Below, piece after piece: positions 42,008 to 51,555 of a stretch of DNA of 64,000 nucleotides. The DNA lies in contig CAYPQM010000003.1 of NCBI GenBank assembly GCA_964412845.1, positions 26,578 to 90,577 on the forward strand, read 5' to 3'. The notes under the pieces are model-generated. The model was not told where the DNA came from. It worked only from the letters and a program-made list of their open reading frames with translations, and searched no databases. How positions within the stretch are numbered: position 1 is the first letter of the stretch; the number at the start of each line of letters is the position of its first letter. Origin of the DNA: JAWWPY01 sp964412845 (lineage in GTDB: Bacteria > Actinomycetota > Actinomycetes > Streptosporangiales > Streptosporangiaceae). A program made the translations under genes and the position numbers.

Positions 42008-42861
42008 CGCGCACCGGGCCCTGTCCCCCGGGCCGGGCTGGTGGCCAGCGCCATCAGCCGCTCGAACTCGGCCGGCTCGGTCGTGTCACAGCCGAGCCGG
42101 TGGCCGGTGAGATCCCCATGATCGTCGCTGCCGCCCGACTGGATGAGGCCCAGGTCGCCGGCGAGACCGGCCAGTCGTTTCCGTTGCGCAGGATCGTGAT
42201 CTGGATGCGCTACCTCGACACCGGCCAGGCCAGCCCCGGCCAGCCCGGCGATAACATCGTCGGGAATTCGCGCGCCGCGGCCCGGAGCGCCTGGATGCGC
42301 GAGCACCGCCACCCCCCCGGCCGCCCGGATCAGCGCGATCGCGCGGACCGGTTCCGGCGCGTACTTGGTCACGTGAGCCCGCCCGCCAGCACCGAGCCAC
42401 TCCGGCGTGAAAGCCTGCTCCGGGCGTTCGACGATCCCCGCCGCCACCATGGCCCGCGCGATATGGGGCCGGCCGACCTCCCCGCCCGCCGCGATGTCCG
42501 TCACCTGCGGCCAGCTGACCTCGGCCCCCAGTTCGCGCAGCCGGTCCACCATGGCCCGGCCACGCACCAGCCGGGCGGCTGAGATCTTCCGGCATTCCGC
42601 GGCCAACGGCTCGTCGGCCGGGTCGGTGCGGTAGGCGAGCAGGTGCACGCTGCGGTCGCCGAGGCGGCAGGACAGCTCCATGCCACTGACCAGGGCCAGG
42701 CCGTCCGGGAGGGCCGCGCGCGCTTCCTGGTGCCCAGCCTGCGTGTCGTGATCGGTCAGCGCGATCACATCGAGGCCGACCGCCCCGGCCCGGCGCATCA
42801 CCTCAGCGGGCGGGTCCGTGCCATCCGACGCGGAGCTATGTGAGTGCAGATCGATGCGCAC
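42004..42861 (-). CDS. PHP-domain phosphoesterase
   Basis: A 285-residue PHP protein: MRIDLHSHSSASDGT at the N-terminus, IALTDHDT, SGMELSCR, VAVLAHPGAPGR, GVEVAHPDH and GGSDDHGD supply the metal ligands. It resembles YciV/RnmA 3',5'-nucleoside bisphosphate phosphatases. Coupled to marC; with DUF6758-like it forms a conserved actinobacterial trio. Confidence 0.9.
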   Translation of the reverse strand: MRIDLHSHSSASDGTDPPAEVMRRAGAVGLDVIALTDHDTQAGHQEARAALPDGLALVSGMELSCRLGDRSVHLLAYRTDPADEPLAAECRKISAARLVRGRAMVDRLRELGAEVSWPQVTDIAAGGEVGRPHIARAMVAAGIVERPEQAFTPEWLGAGGRAHVTKYAPEPVRAIALIRAAGGVAVLAHPGAPGRGARIPDDVIAGLAGAGLAGVEVAHPDHDPAQRKRLAGLAGDLGLIQSGGSDDHGDLTGHRLGCDTTEPAEFERLMALATSPARGTGPGAR

Positions 42862-42900
42862 GACCGATCATGGTACGTGCGCCGCCGCGCGCCGCGACGG

Positions 42901-43527
42901 TCAGCCCGGCAACCGCGGCGATGGCGCCCCGAACGGCAGGTCCAGTTCCTGGCCGGGGTCACGCAAGTCCCGCAGCGACAGCATCTCGACCAGCAGCATC
43001 CCGGCCGTGTCCGGCCAGAGGACTATCCAGAGCCAGTTCCCCAGCACCTCGCCGGCGAAAGCCGCCCGATCCGGCGCGGCCACGTGCCAGAGCGGGAACT
43101 CGTGATGCGCGAAGCTCACGAACGCGTGCGCCGGCCCCGTCGCGAAGCCCGCACCGGGGTCAGGACCGGTGATGCCGGCGAACCGGGCCCCCAGGCCTAT
43201 CCCGGGCTCCTCCGAGATGAGCAGCATGTCCGCGGGGCCGCCGACCGGGTTCGGCCCGGACAGGGCCACCACGCAGGCATGGCTGCCGCTGAGGTCATCC
43301 CCGGCGCCCGCGAACCCGGTCACCAGCCAGGCGACCGGCAGCGGCCACGGCAGCCACGCGGGCAGCACGGCATCCGTGACCAGCGCCCACAGCCCGTCCT
43401 GGGACAGGCTGTATCCGGTTCGCAGCGGATACACCGCGCCGTGCAGGCGGCAACGCCACCCCGAGGGGGCCGGGCCCGCCTGGCGCACCGGGCCACCACA
43501 GCGCGGACAGGTCGGAGAAGGGTTCAT
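42901..43527 (-). CDS. Zinc-ribbon protein of DUF6758 type
   Basis: The 208-residue protein opens with CPRCGGPVRQAG and a further Cys-His in WRCRLHGAVYPL, a probable N-terminal zinc ribbon, then a domain with GLWALVTDAVLPAWLPWPLPVAWLVTGFAGAGDD. It matches a conserved actinobacterial family I recall as DUF6758, next to PHP and MarC genes. Function unknown. Confidence 0.72.
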   Translation of the reverse strand: MNPSPTCPRCGGPVRQAGPAPSGWRCRLHGAVYPLRTGYSLSQDGLWALVTDAVLPAWLPWPLPVAWLVTGFAGAGDDLSGSHACVVALSGPNPVGGPADMLLISEEPGIGLGARFAGITGPDPGAGFATGPAHAFVSFAHHEFPLWHVAAPDRAAFAGEVLGNWLWIVLWPDTAGMLLVEMLSLRDLRDPGQELDLPFGAPSPRLPG

Positions 43528-43590
43528 GACTACTGACGGTGATCGCTGCCCGCGCTTACGTCAAGCGGGAGGCCCGGCAATACTGGCGTG

Positions 43591-43992
43591 ATGACCGTGC
43601 TGTTGATCCCCTGCGTGGGCGCCATCATCACTGATGACGATGGGCGGCTCCTGCTGATCAAGCGGGGGCACGAACCGGATGCCGGGCTCTGGTCGCTGCC
43701 CGGCGGCCGGGTGGAACCCGGGGAGACCGACGAGCAGGCCGTGGTCCGCGAGATCCGTGAGGAAACCGGGCTGTCCGTACGGTGTGACCGGCTGGTTGGT
43801 TCCGTGCAGCGGGATGGTCTGGCCGGGGCTGTGGTTGACATCCGCGACTACGCCGTGACCATCACCGGAGGCGAACTGGCGGCCGGGGACGACGCCGCGG
43901 ACGCCTGCTGGGTCAGTCCCGCGGACCTGGCCCGCCTGCCGGTGACCGGAGGGCTGGTCGAGGCGCTCACCGCCTGGGGTGTGCTCGGCTGA
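43591..43992 (+). CDS. NUDIX hydrolase
   Basis: A 133-residue enzyme with an intact Nudix box: [20 protein letters not shown] followed by ETG (about 38-60). LWSLPGGR precedes it. It hydrolyses nucleoside-diphosphate-linked compounds. ATG 43591 is preceded in frame by GTG 43588. Confidence 0.9.
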   Translation: MTVLLIPCVGAIITDDDGRLLLIKRGHEPDAGLWSLPGGRVEPGETDEQAVVREIREETGLSVRCDRLVGSVQRDGLAGAVVDIRDYAVTITGGELAAGDDAADACWVSPADLARLPVTGGLVEALTAWGVLG

Positions 43993-43993
43993 C

Positions 43994-44947
43994 TCAGCCG
44001 GGCCCCGGTTCGAACCGCCGGGTCCTGGTCAGCCCGGCCGCGCGGCCTTTCGCGGCGGCGGCCAGGGCCATCTTGCGGGACGCCTCGTCGATCATCTCGT
44101 CGCCGAGCATGACCGCGCCGCGGCCGCGCACGGTCGTGGCGTGCTCGTAGGCGTCCAGGATGAGCTCGGCGCGCTCGTACTCCTCCTGGACGGGCGAGAA
44201 AGCCTGATTGATCACCCCAATCTGGGTCGGGTGCAGGGCCCACTTCCCGTCGTATCCGAGGGCGGCGGCGCTTCTGGCGGCCCGGTCCAGCCCGGCCGTA
44301 TCGTGGATGGCCAGGTGCGGGCCGTCGATGGCGGCCAGCCCGTGGGCGCGGGCGGCCACCAGGATCCGCATCCTGGGGTAGTGGTACGCGTCGCCGCCCG
44401 TGTACCCGGCGGGCTCGGCACCCACCTGGAGCGACCTCATGCCGATGCTGGCCATGAAGTCGGCCGGGCCGAACACGAGTGCCTCCAGGCGGGGGGAGGC
44501 GCCCGCGATCGCATCCACCTCGGCCAGGCCTTTTGCGTCCTCGATCTGCGCCTCGATGCCGATCCGGCCCGGCTCCCCCCCGGTGGCCTGCTCGATCTGG
44601 CCGAGCAGCAGGTCGAGCCAGCTGACGTCGGCGGCCCCGGCGACCTTGGGCAGCACGATCACGTCAAGGTTGGGTCCGGCCGCCTCGACGACCTCGATCA
44701 CGTCACGGTAGGCCCACCGGGTGCTGGTGTCGTTGATCCGCACCGCCCGGATCCGGCCGTCCCAGCCCCCGGCGTTGAGTGCCTCGGCGACGGTCCGGCG
44801 GGCGTCCGGTTTCGCCGCCGGGGCGACGGCGTCCTCAAGATCGAGGAACACCTCGTCGGAGGCCAGGCCGCGGGCCTTGGCCAGGAACCTGGCGCTGCTG
44901 CCCGGCACGGCCAGGCAGGAGCGCCGCGGACGATACCGCTGCGACAT
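43994..44947 (-). CDS. HpcH/HpaI aldolase/citrate lyase family (CitE-like CoA-ester lyase)
   Basis: A 317-residue TIM-barrel lyase: RSCLAVPGSSARFLAKA at the start, EVFLDLEDAVAP with the metal Glu/Asp, IRAVRINDTSTRWAYRD, VIVLPKVAGAADV, IGIEAQIEDAKGLAEVD, VFGPADFMASIG and GKWALHPTQI. These match malyl-CoA/beta-methylmalyl-CoA or citramalyl-CoA lyases. The exact CoA ester is not decidable here. Confidence 0.9.
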   Translation of the reverse strand: MSQRYRPRRSCLAVPGSSARFLAKARGLASDEVFLDLEDAVAPAAKPDARRTVAEALNAGGWDGRIRAVRINDTSTRWAYRDVIEVVEAAGPNLDVIVLPKVAGAADVSWLDLLLGQIEQATGGEPGRIGIEAQIEDAKGLAEVDAIAGASPRLEALVFGPADFMASIGMRSLQVGAEPAGYTGGDAYHYPRMRILVAARAHGLAAIDGPHLAIHDTAGLDRAARSAAALGYDGKWALHPTQIGVINQAFSPVQEEYERAELILDAYEHATTVRGRGAVMLGDEMIDEASRKMALAAAAKGRAAGLTRTRRFEPGPG

Positions 44948-44992
44948 CGCTCACGGCCTCCTGTTCCCGCTCGGCATGACACCCTGGCCCCT

Positions 44993-45430
44993 GTGAGCGA
45001 TATCCACCCTGCAGGTGTGCCGGACAGGTCCGCTCTCATCGCGGAGGCTACCAAGCGGGCCGGGCTCATCTGGCTATCAGTCCCCGGCCAGGACCGCCCG
45101 TATCCGGCCTGGCACATCTGGCTGGCCGACGCGGCGTATGTGGTGACCGGGCCCGGCGAGCAGCCGCTGCCCGGGCTCGGCCAGGCCGGCCAGGCGCAGG
45201 CCGGCCAGGTGCAGGTCATCGTGCCGAGCAAAGACTCGGGCGGGGCGCTCATCTCGTGGTCGGCCGCAGTCAGCAGGGTCGGCACCGGGACCACGGAATG
45301 GGACGCGGTCAGCGGGCCGCTGGCCGCTGGGCGGCTCAACGCTGTGCTGGAACCCGGCGAGACGTCATTGACTCAGCGCTGGGCGCGGACCGGGGCGATC
45401 TTCCGCCTCAGTCCCGTGGGTCCTGGTTGA
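44993..45430 (+). CDS. Conserved hypothetical protein (flavin-reductase/PPOx-like fold possible)
   Basis: GTG 44993 gives 145 residues with LIAEATKRAGLIWLSVPG, PYPAWHIWLADAAYVVTGPGEQPLPGL, VIVPSKDSGGALISWSAAVSRV and LAAGRLNA. The strand pattern recalls split-barrel PPOx-like proteins, but no FMN motif is clear. GQAGQAQAGQ in the middle is a short low-complexity stretch. The 3' end overlaps the convergent HNH gene by 66 bp. Confidence 0.65.
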   Translation: MSDIHPAGVPDRSALIAEATKRAGLIWLSVPGQDRPYPAWHIWLADAAYVVTGPGEQPLPGLGQAGQAQAGQVQVIVPSKDSGGALISWSAAVSRVGTGTTEWDAVSGPLAAGRLNAVLEPGETSLTQRWARTGAIFRLSPVGPG

Positions 45431-46822
45431 CGACTGGCGTTCTTCCCGGACGCGCTTGTTGCTGAAGCACACGGCGATCGCGTAGTCGAGGTCGAGGCGC
45501 TCGCCGTACCAGTGCGGGGTGATAGTGCCAGGGGTGATCTCCGCGTCATGCTGGTCCGCGAGGTGCCCTCGCGGCGCCGGCCACGGAGGGCTGTTTTCGA
45601 TGAGCATGCCGTTCGGGCGGCAGAAGCCGAAGCCGCTCGGCCCGGCCTTGATCTGGTAGCCCTTCTTATGCACGAGGCCGTGGTGGTACCGGCACAGGCT
45701 CACCATGTTGGCCAGGCTGGTCGGGCCGCCGGCCGCCCACGCCTGCACATGGTGGGCGTCGACCCGCCGGTTGCCGCAGCCGGGGAAGCGGCAGCGGCAG
45801 CGATCTCGCTCGCGGACGGCGCGCCGCAGCGCCGGTGGCGGCACACGGCGACGACGCCCGACATCGATGACGTTCCCCCGCGAATCGTGCCGCATCCAGC
45901 TGATGAGGCTGTCGCAGGCGAGCATCTGGAGCGTGTCCGTGCTGATGGCAGGTCCGTCATCGATGTGACAGCGGCCGCCCGGCCGGCCGGCGAGGCTGGC
46001 CGGATCAGCGTGCACGATCACCTGGTAAATATCGGGGTTCTCGGCCGTCCGCGACTTGCTGGCGATGAATGATTCAGCGATCTCGACGAGGGCGTCAGCG
46101 AGGCTCGTGGATGTGGGCCGCGCTGGCGTTTCGGGGGGTTCCGGCGTTTCCGCGGAAACGCCGGCCTGCTCGGCTGGCTGGTCAGCGCGCTGGACAGCGC
46201 GCTGGACAGCAGCACGCAGCGCAGTGAGCACGGTGGCACCGTCCTCAGGCGGCAGCCGGACGGTGATGCTGAGGCAGTTGTCCTCGTCCAGCCGCCAGGT
46301 GAGCCGGCGAGCCAGCCGGGCCTGCTCGTCGTCGATGCCGGTCACCTTGCGGTGCGCTCTCGCGAACCGCTCCAGCTGATTGGCAGTCATCGGCGCGGCC
46401 ATCTCCGCCAGGTCGGCGTCAGTTTCTGGCCCGGCGATCCTGGTCAAAGCCCGAACCTTGGCATAGGACAGCCGCCCGGCAGCGAACTCGGACCGGATCG
46501 TCGGCAGTGTCCGCAGCGAACGGGCGACCCGGACATGCTCGCGCGCGGTGCCCGAGGCCATCGCGCACTTCCAGGACAGCCAGGCCGCACACGACGAGGT
46601 GCCCCAGTCCGCCCAGCCTTCCCTGGCGTCGAATTCGGCCAGCAGCACGAGGAACTGGCAGGTGGCCGCGGCCAGGTGGCCAGCCAGTTCGCAGATCTCG
46701 GCTTCCAGCCTCTCTAAGGGTTTTGGCGTGATCGCCTGGCCGCCGGATGCAACCGCCGCCAGGCCAGGCTGAGCATGGCCACCAGGGGCTTCCGGCATTT
46801 GCGTAGCGCATGAATCGAACAT
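45365..46822 (-). CDS. DUF222-HNH endonuclease (13E12-type)
   Basis: The N-terminal DUF222 helical domain (LERLEAEICELAGHLAAATC, LSYAKVRALTRIAG, MTANQLERFARAHRKV) is followed by an HNH nuclease domain with CRFPGCGNRRVDAHHVQAWA and LCRYHHGLVH (zinc Cys and catalytic His). The family is repetitive and mobile-like in actinobacteria, often compared with the mycobacterial 13E12 repeat. Between the domains, residues AGVSAETPEPPETP are encoded by a 24-bp perfect palindrome and flanking DNA. ATG 46822 is chosen; a TTG at 46843 is in frame. Cellular role unclear. Confidence 0.88.
   Translation of the reverse strand: MFDSCATQMPEAPGGHAQPGLAAVASGGQAITPKPLERLEAEICELAGHLAAATCQFLVLLAEFDAREGWADWGTSSCAAWLSWKCAMASGTAREHVRVARSLRTLPTIRSEFAAGRLSYAKVRALTRIAGPETDADLAEMAAPMTANQLERFARAHRKVTGIDDEQARLARRLTWRLDEDNCLSITVRLPPEDGATVLTALRAAVQRAVQRADQPAEQAGVSAETPEPPETPARPTSTSLADALVEIAESFIASKSRTAENPDIYQVIVHADPASLAGRPGGRCHIDDGPAISTDTLQMLACDSLISWMRHDSRGNVIDVGRRRRVPPPALRRAVRERDRCRCRFPGCGNRRVDAHHVQAWAAGGPTSLANMVSLCRYHHGLVHKKGYQIKAGPSGFGFCRPNGMLIENSPPWPAPRGHLADQHDAEITPGTITPHWYGERLDLDYAIAVCFSNKRVREERQSSTRTHGTEAEDRPGPRPALSQ
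46141..46164. repeat. 24-bp perfect palindrome inside HNH gene
   Basis: CCG plus GCGTTTCCGCGGAAACGC plus CGG, fully self-complementary over 24 bp. It lies in the linker between DUF222 and HNH domains and is read as VSAETP. Confidence 0.95.
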
Positions 46823-46852
46823 GTATTTGACGATAGCCAGCAAGTCCGACAG

Positions 46853-48083
46853 TCAGGCTGACGACGAGTCATAGCGGGCGAAGGCCGGCACGGCCAGCCT
46901 GAGGACGACGGCGCCCAGGACGGCGGCCAGGCCGCCGCTGACGGCGCTGATGGCCGGCGACGTCAGCGAGGCGACCACGCCCGCCTCGAAGTTGCCGAGC
47001 TGGGGAACGCCGGCGCCGACGACATAGTCGACGCTGGTGACCCGGCCGCGGAACTCATCCGGGGTGACGGCCTGGACGATGGCACCGCGGAAGATGACGC
47101 TGGTGGTGTCGGCGGCCCCGCCGATGGCGAGCAGGAGCAGGGCGAGCCAGAGGGACCGAGCGAGGCCAAACCCCGTGATGGCTGCCCCCCAGACGGCGAC
47201 GGTCACCAGCATCGCCCGGCCCTGCCGGGAGACCCGCCCGGCCGGACCGGACAGCCCGGATCCGAGCAGGCCGCCGACCGCCAGAGCTGCGGTGAGCAGC
47301 CCGAGAGTCTGCGGAGTGCCGCCGAAGCGGGCCGCGTTGAGCGCCGGGAACAGGGCAATGGGCAGGCCGAAGAGCATGGCATCCATATCCGCCAGGAACG
47401 CGCCCACCAGGATCGGGTGCTGCCGGATGAACCGCAGCCCGGCCGCGGCGGCCCGCAGTCCCGGCCGGGCCGCACTCTCCTGGGGAGGCATCGCGGGGAG
47501 ACGGGCAACCCCATACAGAGCGGCCCCGAAGCTCAGCGCGTCAATGAGGTAACACACCCGCAAACCCGCGGCCGCGGTCAGCACGCCCGCCAGCACGGGC
47601 CCGAGCAAGACGCTGACGTAGCCGGACAACTGGTTCAGCGCCACCCCGGCGGCCAGCCGGTCAGCGGGGACGAGGCGGGGCAGGAACGTCCGCCGCGCCG
47701 GGCCGTCGATGGCTTCCAGCACGGCCTGGACCGCGGCCAGGACGTAGAGCAGCCAGAGCTGGCCGAGGCCGAGGAACGCCTGCGCGGCGAAGCCCGCTGA
47801 CACCACGGCCAGGCAGCTGCTGGTGACCAGGGTGAGCTTCCGGCGATCGACGGCATCGGCGAGGGACCCGCCCAGCAGTCCCAAGATGAGGACGGGCCCA
47901 GCTTGAGCGAGCCCGATCGCGCCGACCGCCACCGAGGACCGGGTGAGGTCATAGACCTGCAGCACCAGCGCGAAGAAGGTCATTCTGCCGCCGATGGACG
48001 ACAGCGACGAGCCGACCCACAGCCGCCGGAACGCAGGTGACTCCCGCAGCGGCCGGATGTCGGCCAGCAGGCTCCTGGTCACC
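46853..48083 (-). CDS. MFS transporter (EntS-like)
   Basis: About twelve hydrophobic segments over 410 residues: LWVGSSLSSIGGRMTFFALVLQVYDLT, GLLGGSLADAVDRRKLTLVT (MFS loop 2-3), GPARRTFLPRLVPADRLAAGVALNQL and TPDEFRGRVTSVDYVVGAG. These blocks are typical of the enterobactin-exporter-like EntS/MFS_3 group. GTG 48083 begins VTRSLLADIRPLRES. Possibly a siderophore or drug exporter; no biosynthesis cluster is near. Confidence 0.85.
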
Positions 48084-48220
48084 TGCGGTCGCCAGCAGTA
48101 CCGCCACCGGCAGGCCCAGGGCTCACCGGGTAAGCGGCCATGGCGGACTATAACAGCCCGGTCGCAGCCGTTCCGCGCACCCGGCCGGGCGCACCGGTGG
48201 CGGGCACATACGATGAGGCC

Positions 48221-49372
48221 ATGACCTCCCCGCCTACCGTCGCTGCACCGCCCACCTCCGACGAGGTGACCAAGGCGCTGGCCGGCGTGAACGACCCCGA
48301 GATTCACCGGCCGATCACCGAACTGGGCATGGTGAAGGACATCACCATCGCCCGCGACGGGTCGGTGCGCGTCGACATCTGGCTGACCGTGGTCGGCTGC
48401 CCGCTCCGCGAGACCATCATCCGCGAGGTCACCAACGCCGTCAGCAAGCTGGCTGGCGTGTCCAGGGTGCAGGTGGAACTGGACGTGATGAGCGAGGAGC
48501 AGCGCCGCGGACTGCAAAGCAAGCTGCGCGGGGGACGCCCGGAGAAGGAGATCCCGTTCGCCCAGCCGGCCTCACTGACCAAGGTCTACGCCATCGCCAG
48601 CGGCAAGGGCGGGGTCGGCAAGTCGTCGGTTACCGTGAACCTGGCCGCGGCCCTGGCCGCCGCCGGCCAGAAGGTCGGCGTGCTCGACGCGGACATCTAT
48701 GGTCACTCCGTGCCGCGCATGCTGGGCGTCACCGACCGGCCCACCCAGGTCGAGCAGATGATCATGCCGCCGTCCGCCCATGACGTGAAGGTCATCTCCA
48801 TCGGGATGTTCACCACCGGTAACACGCCAGTCGTCTGGCGCGGGCCGATGCTGCACCGGGCTGTGCAGCAGTTCCTCGGTGACGTCTACTGGGGCGATCT
48901 GGATGTGCTGCTGATGGACCTGCCGCCCGGCACCGGCGACGTGGCGATCTCGGTCGCTCAGCTCGTGCCCGGCGCGGAACTCGTCGTGGTGACCACTCCG
49001 CAGATCGCCTCCTCCGAGGTGGCGGAGCGCGCCGGGGCGATCGCCACGCAGACCCACCAGCGCGTCGCCGGTGTCATCGAGAACATGTCATGGCTGCCGT
49101 GCCCGCACTGCGACGAGCGGATCAGCGTCTTCGGCTCCGGGGGTGGCCAGGCCGTGGCGGACGCGCTGACCCGGATCGTCGGTGCTCCGGTCCCGCTGCT
49201 CGGCCAGGTGCCGATCGATGTGCGGCTGCGCGAAGGCGGCGACAAGGGTGTCCCGCTGGTGCTGAGCGATCCGGAAGCCGCAGCGGCGCAGCAACTGACC
49301 GGGATCGCGAAGAACCTGGTCAGCCGGGCTCGCGGGCTGGCCGGCCGCCAGCTGGGCCTGACCCCGGCCTGA
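48221..49372 (+). CDS. mrp: Mrp/NBP35-type P-loop ATPase, Fe-S cluster carrier
   Basis: A 383-residue protein: N-terminal DUF59/MIP18 domain (LAGVNDPEIHRPITELGMV), then deviant Walker A SGKGGVGKSSVTVNLA (about 124-139), VLDADIYGHSVPRMLG, LMDLPPGTGDVAIS and CPHC in SWLPCPHCDE, the cluster-binding pair. Conserved downstream of tatB in actinobacteria. ATG 48221 has GAGG upstream. Confidence 0.94.
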   Translation: MTSPPTVAAPPTSDEVTKALAGVNDPEIHRPITELGMVKDITIARDGSVRVDIWLTVVGCPLRETIIREVTNAVSKLAGVSRVQVELDVMSEEQRRGLQSKLRGGRPEKEIPFAQPASLTKVYAIASGKGGVGKSSVTVNLAAALAAAGQKVGVLDADIYGHSVPRMLGVTDRPTQVEQMIMPPSAHDVKVISIGMFTTGNTPVVWRGPMLHRAVQQFLGDVYWGDLDVLLMDLPPGTGDVAISVAQLVPGAELVVVTTPQIASSEVAERAGAIATQTHQRVAGVIENMSWLPCPHCDERISVFGSGGGQAVADALTRIVGAPVPLLGQVPIDVRLREGGDKGVPLVLSDPEAAAAQQLTGIAKNLVSRARGLAGRQLGLTPA

Positions 49373-49391
49373 CGAGGAGCCTAACCAGGGC

Positions 49392-49772
49392 TCAGGTGGC
49401 CTCGGAGTCGTAGGGCGGGCTCTCCTCCGGCGCCAGCGCGCCGCCGCCCACCACTGACTGCGCCGCCTCGACGTTGGCGGTGACCCCAGCCGCCGCGGCC
49501 GCGGCCGGCGACATGGGCGTGTCCTCGGCATCGAAGCCATCGAGCAGGTGCTTGCGCACGAAATTGCGCGGGTGCAGGTCGGTGACATCAAAGTCGGAGA
49601 ACTCCGGGCCGAGCCCTTCCCGCAGGTCGGCCGTGGCCCCCTCGGCCATCCGCCGCAGCTCGCGCAGGGTACGGCCGGCCTGGGCCGCGAGCTTCGGCAA
49701 CTGGTCCGGGCCGAACACCACAATGGCGATCACGGCGAGTACCAGCAGCTTGCCGATGGACAGGTCAAACAC
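49392..49772 (-). CDS. tatB: Sec-independent protein translocase TatB
   Basis: A 126-residue Tat component: one N-terminal membrane helix (SIGKLLVLAVIAIVVFGPDQLP, with the FGPDxLP hinge), an amphipathic helix AQAGRTLRELRRMAEGAT and an acidic C-terminus. The sigE-rseA-tatB-mrp order matches that of mycobacteria. Confidence 0.92.
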   Translation of the reverse strand: MFDLSIGKLLVLAVIAIVVFGPDQLPKLAAQAGRTLRELRRMAEGATADLREGLGPEFSDFDVTDLHPRNFVRKHLLDGFDAEDTPMSPAAAAAAGVTANVEAAQSVVGGGALAPEESPPYDSEAT

Positions 49773-49840
49773 TCAGGTCTCCAGCGAAGGCGAAGCCCGC
49801 ACCTCCGGCGCGGTCTGTCCACTCTAACCGGCCAGGCTGC

Positions 49841-51058
49841 TCACCGGAACGGGTCCACCCAGGACACCACCCGCCGCAGCCCGCGAATCAGCCGGGCGAC
49901 CAGCCCGGGCTTGGCCTCGTGCGGCAGTGCGGCCACCACCTGATCAACTGTCTGCCCGGGCGTATCCGCGATCACCGTGTAGACGAAGCCGCCGGCTGAC
50001 CATGCGACGCTGCGGTCATCCGGGGCCGCCGCATAGACACGCTGCCCTCGGACCGCGACCTCGGACCATCCGCTGAGCTCGGCGGGCAGGTGACCGTGCT
50101 GCACAAAGACCGACACCATGGAAAGCCCGTCGGAGTAGGCCAGCTCGACGACGGTGCCCGCGGAGGTGCCGCTGCGGGCCGCCCGCAGCAGGCTGAGCCG
50201 ACCGGGCAGCGGCCCGGGCAGCGGCCAGCCTTGCGCTCGCAGCCGCGCGAGCTGCCCCCGGGACAGCCAACTGCTCCGCGGACTGGCCCCGGCGGCAGGC
50301 GCACCAGCCGCCGCCTTGCTGCCCAGCCTCAGGTCGATGAACGCGTCATCGCCAGTCAGCCGGCTACTTGTATCAAAAATCTCCCGGCGCAACGGCAATT
50401 TGGTGGCACTGTCCAGCCAGAAGCGAGCGGCCAGTCCACCACTCGTCCGGCGCACTTCCACGATCTCGGCAGGCCGTCCGTCCGCCCGGCCCCCGCCGGC
50501 GATCGTCACCTGGTAGTTGTCGCCCAGCAGGGCGACCATCTGCTGAGTCATGCCCAGCACCGGCGCCGAGACCTGCTCCTGGTCCGTGTCGCTGTCGCTG
50601 TCGGTGCCGGTCGGCACGCGGGCGAGGCTGCGGCGCAGGACAGGGGGTGACGCCAGCACCGCGGCCTGGATCAGCGCGTGGCGGCCTCGTTGGTGCCAGA
50701 CATCCACCACCGAGATGCTGCGGCCTGCAGGGCTCAGCGAGGCGATGACCTGGACACCCTGGTAAGCGACGCTCTGGCAGGCGGCAGCGGCGTCGCCGAG
50801 CAGCCGCAGGCCAGCACTCCGGGCCTGCGGTGGCACGGTCACGGCCAGCGGCCCCGACATCGCCGCGGTCCGGCCTGCTGGCCGGCTGGCCACCGCGCCG
50901 CCACCGGCGTCCGGGCCGCCCCGCACGGCATCCCAGGAGATCACCATGACGCCGGCCGCGAGCAGGCCGAGCAGCACGGCGGCACTGGCGATCCTCAGGT
51001 GGAGTGGGTCTTGATCGAGGAGCACTCCACCACGTTCCTGCGTGGCCCGGGAGAACAT
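49841..51058 (-). CDS. RseB/MucB-like sigma-factor regulatory protein
   Basis: A 405-residue membrane-anchored extracytoplasmic protein with one membrane helix near residues 24-43 (IASAAVLLGLLAAGVMVI). The domain includes AAAACQSVAYQGVQVIASL, NYQVTIAGGGRADGRPAEIVEV and ARFWLDSATKLPLRREIFDTSSRL, the lipid-binding LolA/RseB-like sheet. It lies directly after the anti-sigma gene, as RseB follows RseA in proteobacteria. Here it occupies the place that htrA holds in Mycobacterium. Confidence 0.7.
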   Translation of the reverse strand: MFSRATQERGGVLLDQDPLHLRIASAAVLLGLLAAGVMVISWDAVRGGPDAGGGAVASRPAGRTAAMSGPLAVTVPPQARSAGLRLLGDAAAACQSVAYQGVQVIASLSPAGRSISVVDVWHQRGRHALIQAAVLASPPVLRRSLARVPTGTDSDSDTDQEQVSAPVLGMTQQMVALLGDNYQVTIAGGGRADGRPAEIVEVRRTSGGLAARFWLDSATKLPLRREIFDTSSRLTGDDAFIDLRLGSKAAAGAPAAGASPRSSWLSRGQLARLRAQGWPLPGPLPGRLSLLRAARSGTSAGTVVELAYSDGLSMVSVFVQHGHLPAELSGWSEVAVRGQRVYAAAPDDRSVAWSAGGFVYTVIADTPGQTVDQVVAALPHEAKPGLVARLIRGLRRVVSWVDPFR

Positions 51059-51075
51059 GCGCTAGCTCACGGCCC

Positions 51076-51555
51076 CTACGGAACAGCGTTGGCGGGCGTG
51101 GGCACGCCGGTGGCTGGCTGCGGCACCGGCAGGTCACCGGTGACGATCGATTGCTGGACCATGTACACGTCCACGGCCGGGGTGACCTTCGGGCTGGGCG
51201 GCTGCTGGTCGCCGCCGACCACGAACGCGGTAGTCCCGAGACCGACCACGACGAACGCGAACATTCCCGCGGCCAGATAGCGGGCAGGCGGGTGGCGGTG
51301 ACCCGCGCGCCAGCTCCCCGGGCCACCCCACGGACCCTGCTCATCCGGTGCGCCGACGGCTATCAGGCGCCCGGTCAGTCCGGTGTCCGCCAAAGTCTCG
51401 CCCAGGGCATGCATCCGCCGCTTCAGCGCCCGGAGGGCCACGACGTCAGCCCGGCACGCATCGCAGCCGACCAGATGAGTGAGCACCCGGTCGCGTTCGA
51501 AGTCGGTCAGCTCGCCGTCGACCAGGGCGGACAGCCGCTGTCCCAGATGGCTCAT
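51076..51555 (-). CDS. rseA: Zinc-finger anti-sigma factor (RseA-like)
   Basis: A 159-residue anti-sigma factor: cytoplasmic ZAS domain [31 protein letters not shown] (HxxxCxxC), one membrane helix near 92-112 ([21 protein letters not shown]) and a short outer tail. The start overlaps the sigE stop (ATGA). It should bind and inhibit SigE until redox or envelope stress. Confidence 0.9.
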   Translation of the reverse strand: MSHLGQRLSALVDGELTDFERDRVLTHLVGCDACRADVVALRALKRRMHALGETLADTGLTGRLIAVGAPDEQGPWGGPGSWRAGHRHPPARYLAAGMFAFVVVGLGTTAFVVGGDQQPPSPKVTPAVDVYMVQQSIVTGDLPVPQPATGVPTPANAVP

